DNA of 8,425 nucleotides from Bog-756 sp049521915 (GCA_049521915.1 JBEKOI010000176.1:1-8425), one strand, 5' to 3'; positions 1 through 6,151 are shown, counted from the first letter of the stretch. Notes: generated from the sequence alone by a model not told the origin. Translations and numbers: made by a program.

Positions 1-72
1 ATTCCAGCCTCCTCGACCCGGGGAACGACCGGACCCGCTCTGGCGGCACCGTCGCATCCTTCCAGCGAAACA

Positions 73-85
73 GGACTTTTGGTCC
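73..85. repeat. short inverted repeat GGAC-TTTTG-GTCC
   Basis: Positions 73-76 (GGAC) and 82-85 (GTCC) form a 4-bp inverted repeat around a T-rich 5-nt centre. The look is close to actinobacterial operators of the DosR/DevR type (GGGAC-N4-GTCCC), but the spacer is one base longer and the outer G/C pair is missing. It lies about 270 nt before the pilM start. It could be an operator, a weak RNA hairpin or chance. Confidence 0.25.
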
Positions 86-119
86 CTCTCCGGCACGGCG
101 ATCCACCGAACACAGAACC

Positions 120-147
120 TCAAGGTGGTCGGTGTTCCGTCCGATAG
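120..147 (+). promoter_or_regulatory. candidate sigma28/WhiG-like promoter for pilMN-pilO
   Basis: TCAA at 120-123 and TCCGATAG at 140-147 are separated by 16 nt. The known sigma28 (FliA/WhiG) consensus is TAAA-N15-GCCGATAA, so 3 of 4 and 6 of 8 bases match and spacing is one longer. A transcript from here would have a 5' leader of about 200 nt. This is a pattern match only; no strong -35/-10 pair for the housekeeping sigma was seen closer to the gene. Confidence 0.2.
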
Positions 148-342
148 ATCTTCGTACCGTCTGGTGCAGCTTCAAACAGGCAGCCATTCATTCAAGATCC
201 GACGAAGCGGAGAACGACGTTGCGGGACGACCCGAGAGGACCAATCAACTGCGGTTCGGACTCGCTTCGCCTGCCTCTTCAGCGTGAGCTCTGCGGGAGC
301 GGCATCCCTCCAGCTAATTCGATCGTCACCAGCATGTATGTC

Positions 343-349
343 AGAGGAG
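343..349 (+). promoter_or_regulatory. ribosome binding site of pilMN
   Basis: AGAGGAG lies 7 nt before the ATG at 357, a strong Shine-Dalgarno match at normal spacing. It fixes the start of the fused PilM-PilN protein. Confidence 0.85.
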
Positions 350-356
350 CGTTCAC

Positions 357-2075
357 ATGGCACAGCTGACCGTCGGCCTCGACATCGGCACCAGCGCGGT
401 GCGCGCCGCCGAGCTCGATGTCGGACAAACCCGCCCGGTGCTTCGAACCTACGGCCAGGTCGGCCTCCCACCCGGTTCACTCGTCGACGGCGAGATCCGT
501 GACGTGTCCGCCGTCACCGAGGCAATCACCAGGCTGTGGAAGAACGGGCAGTTCTCGAGCTCGACGGTGATCGTCGGCATCGCCGGACTCCGGGCCATCA
601 CGCGCGAGATCGATCTTCCCTACGTCCCGGACAACGAAGTCGACAGCGCCGTCCGCTTCCAGTCAGAAGAAGTGATCCCGTTTCCCCCGGATCAGACCAT
701 CCTCTCTTCGCAGGTCCTTGCTGACTACACCTCCCCGGACGGCGACAAGATGCGCCGGGTCCTGGTGGCCGCGGCTCACGTCGACCTCGTCAACGGCGTG
801 ATCGAAGCGGTCGAGAAGGCCGGATTGACCGTCGTCGGCGTCGACCTGATCTCGTCGGCCCTGGTGCGCGCCATCGGCGGCCAGGATGCCTCCGAGCAGC
901 CCGAGGCAATCGTCTCGGTGGGTGCCGGACTCACCGTCGTGGTCGTTCACCAACAGGGCCGCCCCCAGTTCGTCCGGACCATCGGCTTGGGAGGGAATGC
1001 CACGACCGCAGCCGTCTCCGCGGCACTGGACCTGCCGCTGGCGGACGCCGAAGGAGTCAAGCGGCGCTTCGACGAACCGGTACCCCAGATGCAGGCAGCA
1101 GAGCGAGCCGCCCAAGCCAGCATGAACGAGTTGGTCGGAGAGATCCGAAACTCGATCCAGTACTTTGCCTCGCTGCCCGGCCGACTGCCGGTCTCGCGGG
1201 TGCTCATCACCGGTGGCGGCTCGGAGCTCGGTGGCCTCAGCTCGTTGCTCGAGGACCAGGTTCGCCTGCCGGTGCTGACCGTCTCCCCTCTCTCCCGGCT
1301 CGACACCTCAAAGCTCGAGCTCAGCGAGGAGCAGGCTCGAGAGATCGGGCCGGTCCTGGCCACACCGATCGGGTTGGCCCTGCCCGAGCCGGACAAGGCG
1401 GTGCGGAAGTTCAACCTCCTGCCACCCGAGGTCACGGCGCGGGCAAGGATGAAGAAGATCCAAGAGCGCACGATGTTTGCCGGAGCCGTGGTGATCGCCG
1501 CGCTCGCGCTCCTCGGAGCAGGAAGGTTCTATCAGGTCCACAACGCGCAGAATGACGTCAACGCGCTTCAGGCGAATATCACCGCGCTGAATGCCCAAGT
1601 TCCGAAGTACGACCTTGTCGTCGCGGCCAACAGTGCCTACTCGGCTGGGGTCGCCCGACGCGCTTCGGTACTCGGCTCCGCCGTCGACTGGCCCCTCGCC
1701 CTCGGAAACCTGATCTCCATCACACCGCCCGGGGCAGAGGTCCAGTCGTTCAGCGGATCCTCGACTACGGGCACGTCCGGGACCGGCGCTTCCACGTCCG
1801 CAGGGGCCACGACCGCGTCGACGGCATCAGGTGCGACCACCGGTCGGTCCACGACGACGTCGGCAGCCATCGGCAATATCCAGCTGGGGGTCACCGGACC
1901 GGGTCCGAGCCTGTCCATCTCCGAAGCCTGGATCAACGCCATCGCCGGATCCAGCCTCTTTGCCAACCCCATCCAGGGGGCGACGGTGGTCAACTCGGAC
2001 AGTACCATCTCGTTCCCCTTCGACGTCTCCGTGACTCCCAATGCCAGCCTCGAGAAGAATGCGAGCCTGAAATGA
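357..2075 (+). CDS. pilM: PilM-PilN fusion, type IV pilus inner-membrane assembly protein
   Basis: Residues 1-345 are a PilM actin-like ATPase fold: a first phosphate loop at D9-IGTSAVR-16, the PilM-typical AVRF...EEVIPFP segment near residues 97-110, an adenosine motif at T285-GGGS-289, and the family ending EIGP...GLAL. A PilN protein follows without a stop: docking motif KFNLLPPE (351-358), membrane helix about 373-393, coiled coil about 396-415, then an extracytoplasmic ferredoxin-like domain. The latter is split by a Ser/Thr/Gly/Ala-rich stretch at 466-504. Known PilM is cytoplasmic and binds the N-terminal tail of PilN; PilN pairs with PilO to link the pilus motor to the pilus base. At 572 aa the product equals PilM (~350-377 aa) plus PilN (~200 aa). 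One oddity is Ser187 where the second phosphate loop normally has Asp. The stop overlaps the pilO start by 4 nt. The reading frame is uniformly GC-rich at third positions, so a sequencing-error fusion is unlikely but not excluded. Confidence 0.93.
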   Translation: MAQLTVGLDIGTSAVRAAELDVGQTRPVLRTYGQVGLPPGSLVDGEIRDVSAVTEAITRLWKNGQFSSSTVIVGIAGLRAITREIDLPYVPDNEVDSAVRFQSEEVIPFPPDQTILSSQVLADYTSPDGDKMRRVLVAAAHVDLVNGVIEAVEKAGLTVVGVDLISSALVRAIGGQDASEQPEAIVSVGAGLTVVVVHQQGRPQFVRTIGLGGNATTAAVSAALDLPLADAEGVKRRFDEPVPQMQAAERAAQASMNELVGEIRNSIQYFASLPGRLPVSRVLITGGGSELGGLSSLLEDQVRLPVLTVSPLSRLDTSKLELSEEQAREIGPVLATPIGLALPEPDKAVRKFNLLPPEVTARARMKKIQERTMFAGAVVIAALALLGAGRFYQVHNAQNDVNALQANITALNAQVPKYDLVVAANSAYSAGVARRASVLGSAVDWPLALGNLISITPPGAEVQSFSGSSTTGTSGTGASTSAGATTASTASGATTGRSTTTSAAIGNIQLGVTGPGPSLSISEAWINAIAGSSLFANPIQGATVVNSDSTISFPFDVSVTPNASLEKNASLK

Positions 2076-2833
2076 ACGTCGCCCGCGAATACCGAATCCC
2101 CCTGTTCATCGGCGCCGGGGCTCTGGTGCTGGCCCTGATCCTCTACGCGGTCCTCGTCGCTCCCCAGAGTTCGAAGCTGTCATCCCTGCACGCCCAGGAG
2201 ACCCAACTCCAGGGACAGCAGACCGCGCTGCAGATCAAGCTTGCCGCGCTCAAGACCGAGAAGCAGAACCTGGGCAAGAGCTGCGCCGAGCTCGAGAAGA
2301 TCGCCACCCAGATCCCGAGCGTCCAGAGCCCGACCGATGTCGACGCCGAAGAGTCGTCGTTCGAGAGCCAGTTCAACGGTCTGGCCCAGGCCTCCGGCGT
2401 TTCCCTCACCCAGTTCAGCGGGTTCTCGCCGGCTTCGACGGCGTCTGCGGCGCCGGCCACGACGACAGGGTCGAAGTCCCCGGCCGGGGTGGTGGCCGTG
2501 CCCACCACCCTCTCCGTCACGGGCAACTACAGCCAGATGACATCGTTCGTGAGTGGGCTGGACAACTTCCCTCGTCTCTTCGTGATCCAGTCCTTCAACC
2601 TGGGCTTCGGGCAGCAGGCAAGTAGCTCAGGCTCTTCCAGCTCGGGAGCGTCCTCGACTGAGACCACTGTTGCGGCGGCAACGTCCGCGAAGGGGGCACC
2701 GCTGTGGGTGGGGGGAACGGCCACCTCGCCGTCGGCCGGCCCGTACAGCCTCGCCATCGTGGGTTCGATCTACTACACCTCGACTCCGAACGCCCTCGAC
2801 GCCTGCACCAAGGCCACGACGTCGATCCACTAG
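2072..2833 (+). CDS. pilO: PilO-like type IV pilus inner-membrane protein
   Basis: This 253-aa protein has the PilO layout: a short cytoplasmic N-terminus, one membrane helix (about 10-30), a Gln/Leu/Lys-rich coiled coil (about 32-78), and an extracytoplasmic ferredoxin-like domain whose strands are recognisable at VAVPTTLSVTG and PYSLAIVGSIYY. Two low-complexity segments interrupt that domain: Ser/Thr/Ala-rich 119-137 and Ser/Gly/Thr-rich 183-208. Known PilO dimerises with PilN to form the alignment subcomplex. Position directly after PilM-PilN supports the call. The ATG overlaps the upstream TGA (ATGA, 2072-2075) and has only a weak Shine-Dalgarno, so translation is probably coupled. Two cysteines (C71 in the coiled coil and C245 near the end) are the only ones and could be chance or a disulfide. 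No pilP or pilQ follows; the next gene is convergent. Sequence identity in PilO families is low, so the call rests on architecture and context. Confidence 0.85.
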   Translation: MNVAREYRIPLFIGAGALVLALILYAVLVAPQSSKLSSLHAQETQLQGQQTALQIKLAALKTEKQNLGKSCAELEKIATQIPSVQSPTDVDAEESSFESQFNGLAQASGVSLTQFSGFSPASTASAAPATTTGSKSPAGVVAVPTTLSVTGNYSQMTSFVSGLDNFPRLFVIQSFNLGFGQQASSSGSSSSGASSTETTVAAATSAKGAPLWVGGTATSPSAGPYSLAIVGSIYYTSTPNALDACTKATTSIH

Positions 2834-2865
2834 GCCGCCACGAGGCCATCACGTCGTTCCACTAG
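2811..2865 (+). repeat. imperfect direct repeat across the pilO stop codon
   Basis: A 23-nt stretch at 2811-2833, ending with the pilO TAG, recurs at 2843-2865 with 20 of 23 positions identical, offset 32 nt. Both copies end in TCCACTAG. Because 32 is not a multiple of 3, the second copy would not continue the PilO frame. It looks like a decayed tandem duplication of the 3' end of pilO. Confidence 0.6.
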
Positions 2866-2871
2866 ACGACG
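2852..2871. terminator. hairpin between convergent pilO and tldE
   Basis: CGTCGT (2852-2857) and ACGACG (2866-2871) form a 6-bp stem with an 8-nt loop, in the 56-nt gap between the convergent stop codons of pilO and tldE. No T-tract follows on either strand, so it is at best a weak or bidirectional terminator. Confidence 0.3.
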
Positions 2872-2889
2872 GGGCGCCTACCGGATCCC

Positions 2890-4290
2890 TCAGACGCCGC
2901 TGATCTGCATGTCGGCCACAGCCAGGGTCTGGCCCGCGGCAATGCCGGGGAGCCACTCCAGATCGGCACCCACCGCCACCAACGAGAGCAGCATCCGCTG
3001 CAGCGTGGAGGCCACGGTGATCTCCCGGACCGGCTCGGCCAGCCGGCCGTCGCGGATCATCAGGCCCTCGGCACCCACCGAGAAGTCGCCGCTGATCGGG
3101 TTCACCCCGGAATGGACCCCGGTCATCGACTGGACGAACAGGCCCTCACCCACCGCGGCCAGGACGCCGTCCTCGTCGTATCCTTCCCGACCCGGGGCCA
3201 GGGTCAGGGCACGACAGCCCGGGCCCGGGGTACCGGCGAATCCTCCTCGCACCGCCGAACCGGTCGACGCCACCCCCGACCGTGAACCGGAGACGGTGTC
3301 GTAGAGGAACCCCCGCAGGACCCCCGAGTCGATCAGCGCGTTCCTCCGGCAGGCCAGGCCCTCGGCGTCGTAGGCGGCCGCCCCGTAGGCCCTCGGATCG
3401 GTGGGATCGTCGACCAGGGTCAGCGCCGGGACGCCGACCAGCTCACCGACCCTGCCCGCGAAGAACGAACGACCCTTGGCCACCGCCTCGCCCGACAGTG
3501 CGCTGGAAACCACCGACAGCAGCGTCGAGGCCACCCGGCGATCGAAGACCACCGTCGAGCGGCCCGACGTCCCCTTGGTGGCCCCGAGCAAGCGGACAGC
3601 CCGGTGCACCGCGTCGTCGTTCGCCTTCCCCGGGTCGAGGTCGCCGAACCCCCGTCCCACACTGAATCCTCCGGCGGTCTGGCTGGCATCCCCGTCACCG
3701 GCGATGACCCGCACCGAAACATGGGCCGATGTCCGGCGGCTCGAAGCCCGGATCCCGGTGGTCGAGACCAGGGCCACCTCCACCGATCCGTCTCCATAGT
3801 CGGCCGCGTCCACCTGGCGGATGCGCGGGTCCGCAGCCCTGGCCCGGGCCTCGAGAGCCAACGCCATCTCGACCTTGTCGGTGGTCGGCACCGAGGCCAG
3901 CTCCTCGTCCCAGAGGTCGACGGCGACGGGTGCCACCCCGTCGGGCACGGCCAGGCCCACGTGCTCGTCAGGTGTGGCGAACTTCGCATTGTCCCTGGCC
4001 TCGGCCAGGGTCTCCTCGAAGACCGACTCCTCGAGGGAGCCCGCCCAGGCGAAGCCGAGGCGATGGTCCACCACCACGCGGATGCCGATACCGGCCGATG
4101 TGGCCGAGGTCAACGACTCCACTCCCCCGCCGAAGGCGCGGACCTCCGTCTCGTCGCCACGGGCCACATAGACCTCGACGTCTTCGCCGGTCCGAGCCCA
4201 GCCGGCCACCCGATCGGCCACCGACAGCAGTTCCTCCGGATCGTGCCCGGAGCCGGTCCGTGTCCCGGCTGCATCGACGACCGTGCTCAC
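2890..4290 (-). CDS. pmbA: TldE/PmbA, non-catalytic subunit of the TldD/TldE metallopeptidase
   Basis: The 466-aa product matches the PmbA/TldE half of the modulator-of-gyrase family. It has an N-terminal domain containing GEDVEVYV and a GIGIRVV segment (about 35-73), and a C-terminal beta-rich domain carrying HSGVNPISGDFSVGAEG (about 393-409), followed by an EITVASTLQRML helix and the closing VGADLEW. It lacks the HExxxH zinc motif present in TldD, as expected for this partner. In the known E. coli system the two form a heteromer that degrades unfolded peptides and matures microcin B17 and similar substrates. The start chosen is GTG at 4290, which overlaps the tldD stop as GTGA and has GGAGGAA (4304-4298) 7 nt upstream. 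The frame stays open to 4377, but the extra N-terminus is basic, unlike the family, and would overlap tldD. Substrates in this organism are unknown. Confidence 0.93.
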   Translation of the reverse strand: MSTVVDAAGTRTGSGHDPEELLSVADRVAGWARTGEDVEVYVARGDETEVRAFGGGVESLTSATSAGIGIRVVVDHRLGFAWAGSLEESVFEETLAEARDNAKFATPDEHVGLAVPDGVAPVAVDLWDEELASVPTTDKVEMALALEARARAADPRIRQVDAADYGDGSVEVALVSTTGIRASSRRTSAHVSVRVIAGDGDASQTAGGFSVGRGFGDLDPGKANDDAVHRAVRLLGATKGTSGRSTVVFDRRVASTLLSVVSSALSGEAVAKGRSFFAGRVGELVGVPALTLVDDPTDPRAYGAAAYDAEGLACRRNALIDSGVLRGFLYDTVSGSRSGVASTGSAVRGGFAGTPGPGCRALTLAPGREGYDEDGVLAAVGEGLFVQSMTGVHSGVNPISGDFSVGAEGLMIRDGRLAEPVREITVASTLQRMLLSLVAVGADLEWLPGIAAGQTLAVADMQISGV

Positions 4291-5681
4291 TCTGCCGTTC
4301 CTCCGATGGTGATGCCGGTCACCCGGAGCGTGGCCTGACCGCATCCGACCGGAACGCTCTGGCCGTCCTTCCCGCACGTACCCGGGGTCATCCCGAAATC
4401 GGTGGCCACCGCGTCGATGCGTTTGAGGATCTCGGGACCGTTGCCGATCAGGTTCGCATCCCGCAGCGGCTCGGTGATCCGGCCCCCCTCGATCAGGTAG
4501 GCCTCCGTGGTCCCGAACACGAAGTCACCGGTGGTGGTGTTGACCTGACCGCCGCCCAGCTTGGCCACATACACGCCCTTCGGCGTCTGGGCCACGATCT
4601 CATCGGGGTCCTCCTCGCCGGCCAGCAGGAAGGTGTTGGTCATCCGCACCATCGGCAGGTGCTGGTAGGTCTGGCGCCGCCCGTTGCCCGACGACACCCG
4701 GCCCTCCCCGCGGGCCCGCAGGTAGTCCCACAGGTAGTCGGTCAGCACGCCTCGGTCGATGAGCACGTTCCGTTGGGCCGGCCGGCCCTCGTCGTCGATG
4801 GCGAACGTCCCCCACTCCGATCCCACCGTGCCGTCATCGACCAGGGTGACCAGCGGGCTGGCCACCAGTTGGCCGACCATGCCCGTGTACACCGACGCAT
4901 CCTTCACGATGTGATCGGCTTCGAGCCCGTGCCCGCAGGCCTCGTGGAACAGGATTCCCCCGCTCCCACCGGCCAGCACCACCGGCAGTTCGCCGGAGGG
5001 CGCGGGTCGGGCCGTGAGCTTCGACAGGGCGCGACGTGCGGCCAGCTGGGCCAGCTCGGCCACCGAGACCTCGTCGAACATCTCGAAGCCCAAGGTGCGG
5101 GCCGCCGACTCGAAGCCGGTTTGGAGTCCGGTGTCGGCCGTAGCCACGCAGGACACGCTGAACCGTGATCGGGCCTGCTCGTCACCGACCAGCAGCCCGT
5201 CCGAGTTGGCGATGAGGATGCTGCGACGCGACGCGCCACAGCCGGCTTGGACCTGGGAGATCGAGGCACCCGACGCCCGAGCCGCCTCATCGGCCTGCCG
5301 CAGCAGCTCGAGGCTGTCCTCCTTCGAGCCCCGGGAGCCCGGCAACCGGTCGTCATCCCGGCCCGATCGGCCCTCGCCCAGTGAGCCAGCGGCCACGGTG
5401 GTCGAGCCCCCGGCCCCGTTCCTGGCCACGGCAGAAGCGGCCTCGGCCGCCCGGAGGAGGCCGGCCTCGCTGAGATCGGCGGTGTGGGCGAACCCGGTGG
5501 TCTCACCGGCCACCACCCGGATGCCTGCACCACGCTCACGCCCGGAGGAGAGCTCCTCCACCCGCCCGTCGTCGAGCAGGGCCGAAGAGGTCGACTTGTC
5601 CTCGGCGAACACCTCGGCGAAGTCACCGCCGTGGCGGAGCGCCTCGGACAGCACCCGCTCGAGTACTGGGGAATCGATCAC
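4287..5681 (-). CDS. tldD: TldD, catalytic zinc metallopeptidase subunit
   Basis: A 464-aa protein with the full TldD signature. An N-terminal domain (about 1-200) contains GGDFAEVF and GAGIRVV and is paralogous to that of the TldE partner encoded next. The zinc motif is HEACGHG at H246-E247-H251 (HExxxH). The C-terminal domain holds VNTTTGDFVFG and the metal-ligand cysteine C436 in GTCGKDGQSVPVG, close to the end as in E. coli TldD. With TldE it forms a peptidase that cleaves unfolded peptides through a narrow cleft. The start is taken as GTG 5681, because GAGGAGG (5693-5687) is then 5 nt away; a TTG at 5684 is also in frame but only 2 nt from it. The last 4 bases overlap tldE, so the two form one operon. 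It is divergent from the FlK-like thioesterase gene, with 68 nt between the starts. No feature is missing or broken. Confidence 0.95.
   Translation of the reverse strand: MIDSPVLERVLSEALRHGGDFAEVFAEDKSTSSALLDDGRVEELSSGRERGAGIRVVAGETTGFAHTADLSEAGLLRAAEAASAVARNGAGGSTTVAAGSLGEGRSGRDDDRLPGSRGSKEDSLELLRQADEAARASGASISQVQAGCGASRRSILIANSDGLLVGDEQARSRFSVSCVATADTGLQTGFESAARTLGFEMFDEVSVAELAQLAARRALSKLTARPAPSGELPVVLAGGSGGILFHEACGHGLEADHIVKDASVYTGMVGQLVASPLVTLVDDGTVGSEWGTFAIDDEGRPAQRNVLIDRGVLTDYLWDYLRARGEGRVSSGNGRRQTYQHLPMVRMTNTFLLAGEEDPDEIVAQTPKGVYVAKLGGGQVNTTTGDFVFGTTEAYLIEGGRITEPLRDANLIGNGPEILKRIDAVATDFGMTPGTCGKDGQSVPVGCGQATLRVTGITIGGTAE
4298..4304 (-). promoter_or_regulatory. ribosome binding site deciding the tldE start
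   Basis: On the minus strand GGAGGAA (4304-4298) lies inside the 3' end of tldD and 7 nt before the GTG at 4290. It favours this start over the longer open frame and indicates translational coupling of tldD and tldE. Confidence 0.8.
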
Positions 5682-5686
5682 CAAAG

Positions 5687-5693
5687 CCTCCTC
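5687..5693 (-). promoter_or_regulatory. ribosome binding site of tldD
   Basis: GAGGAGG on the minus strand ends 5 nt before GTG 5681 and 2 nt before TTG 5684. Spacing favours the GTG. Confidence 0.75.
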
Positions 5694-5737
5694 GCTGCAC
5701 CGCCAGGCGCTCGGTGGCCGACGTCTGCTTTGTCACG

Positions 5738-5744
5738 TATCGTA
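5738..5744. promoter_or_regulatory. overlapping divergent -10 elements
   Basis: The same 7 bases carry TATCGT on the plus strand (5738-5743) and TACGAT on the minus strand (5744-5739). Both fit the TANNNT -10 shape, and the minus-strand one is the better TANNAT match. Transcription on the plus strand would begin near 5750, the GTG of the thioesterase, giving a leaderless mRNA. On the minus strand it would begin near 5732, leaving about 50 nt before the tldD start with its Shine-Dalgarno. No convincing -35 was found for either direction. Confidence 0.4.
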
Positions 5745-5749
5745 CCGGC

Positions 5750-6127
5750 GTGGCGCCACACACCGGTCTGTCAGCTCGAATCGAACTCAAGGTGACCGAA
5801 GCCGACACCGCCGAGACATTCCGCTCCGGGACGGTGCCGGTCCTGGCTACGCCCCGGCTTCTCGCCCTGTGCGAGGAGGCCAGCTGCCTGGCCATCGAGG
5901 GTCATCTGCCCGAAAACTGCACGTCGGTGGCCAAGCGCCTGCAATTCGACCACCTGGTGCCGGTGGGCATCGGCGGCATCGTCTGGGCCGAGGCCACCCT
6001 GGATCGCATCGAGGGCCGGCGGCTGGTGTTCACCCTCTCGGTGTCGGAGAGCGCCGGGCTGGTGGCCGCGGGCAAGCTGATCAGGGTGATCGTGGACCGG
6101 GAGGCCTTCCTCTCCAACGTCCGCTGA
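5750..6127 (+). CDS. FlK-like hotdog-fold acyl-CoA thioesterase
   Basis: The 125-aa product is hotdog-fold sized and aligns without gaps to the fluoroacetyl-CoA thioesterase FlK of Streptomyces cattleya around the catalytic residues as I recall them. T34 in VLATP, E42 in LLALCEEA and H68 in QFDHLVPVG reproduce the FlK T42/E50/H76 spacing exactly (8 and 26). A family-typical RIEGRRLVFTLSV strand follows. The reaction expected is hydrolysis of an acyl-CoA thioester; the acyl group is unknown. The two lid phenylalanines of FlK (F33, F36) align with R25 and T28, so fluoroacetyl-CoA specificity is unlikely. The start is uncertain: GTG 5750 is preferred because it coincides with the predicted transcription start of a -10 at 5738-5743 and gives the usual family N-terminus. 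A GTG at 5714 is also in frame (137 aa), but neither has a Shine-Dalgarno. Divergent from tldD, convergent with the AIM24 gene. Confidence 0.85.
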   Translation: MAPHTGLSARIELKVTEADTAETFRSGTVPVLATPRLLALCEEASCLAIEGHLPENCTSVAKRLQFDHLVPVGIGGIVWAEATLDRIEGRRLVFTLSVSESAGLVAAGKLIRVIVDREAFLSNVR

Positions 6128-6129
6128 TC

Positions 6130-6146
6130 CCGGCCGGAACGGCCGG
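6130..6146. terminator. bidirectional terminator-like hairpin
   Basis: CCGGCCG (6130-6136) and CGGCCGG (6140-6146) make a perfect 7-bp G/C stem with a GAA loop. It fills the 24-nt gap between the convergent thioesterase and AIM24 stop codons. No T-tract follows, but the position and symmetry suit a terminator for both genes. Confidence 0.5.
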
Positions 6147-6151
6147 ACGAG

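Larger units (their letters stand above)
1..356. other. non-coding leader upstream of the pilus genes
   Basis: No gene is recognised here. Frames on both strands stay open for long stretches, as is common in GC-rich DNA, but their translations are Arg/Ser/Pro-rich and match no family I know. One such frame (125-502) runs into pilM in another frame and is rejected. Base composition looks less GC-rich than the flanking genes, which fits a regulatory region. Visible structure: an inverted repeat GGAC-N5-GTCC at 73-85; GAACAC (109-114) complementary to GTGTTC (132-137), able to enclose a small ACC/GGT hairpin; and a weak sigma28-like pair TCAA/CCGATA at 120-147. The 3' end of an upstream gene lying outside the window cannot be excluded. 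Confidence 0.6.

Noticed and set aside
61..140. Possible c-di-GMP (GEMM) riboswitch in the pilus leader
   Set aside because: The conserved GEMM core sequences and tetraloop-receptor are not present; only short unrelated stems were found.
125..502. Open frame on the plus strand running into pilM
   Set aside because: Arg/Ser-rich translation with no family resemblance, overlaps the certain pilM start in another frame, no Shine-Dalgarno seen.
1752..1868. Frameshift or assembly artefact in the Ser/Thr-rich part of PilN
   Set aside because: The frame is continuous, GC-rich at third positions, and recognisable PilN strands resume after it.
4291..4377. N-terminal extension of tldE to 4377
   Set aside because: Would overlap the conserved TldD C-terminus; GTG 4290 has a strong Shine-Dalgarno and GTGA coupling.
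3729..5168. Long plus-strand open frame (479 aa) opposite tldD/tldE
   Set aside because: Antisense of two certain genes; composition is Arg/Pro/Gly-rich as expected for a GC-rich shadow frame.
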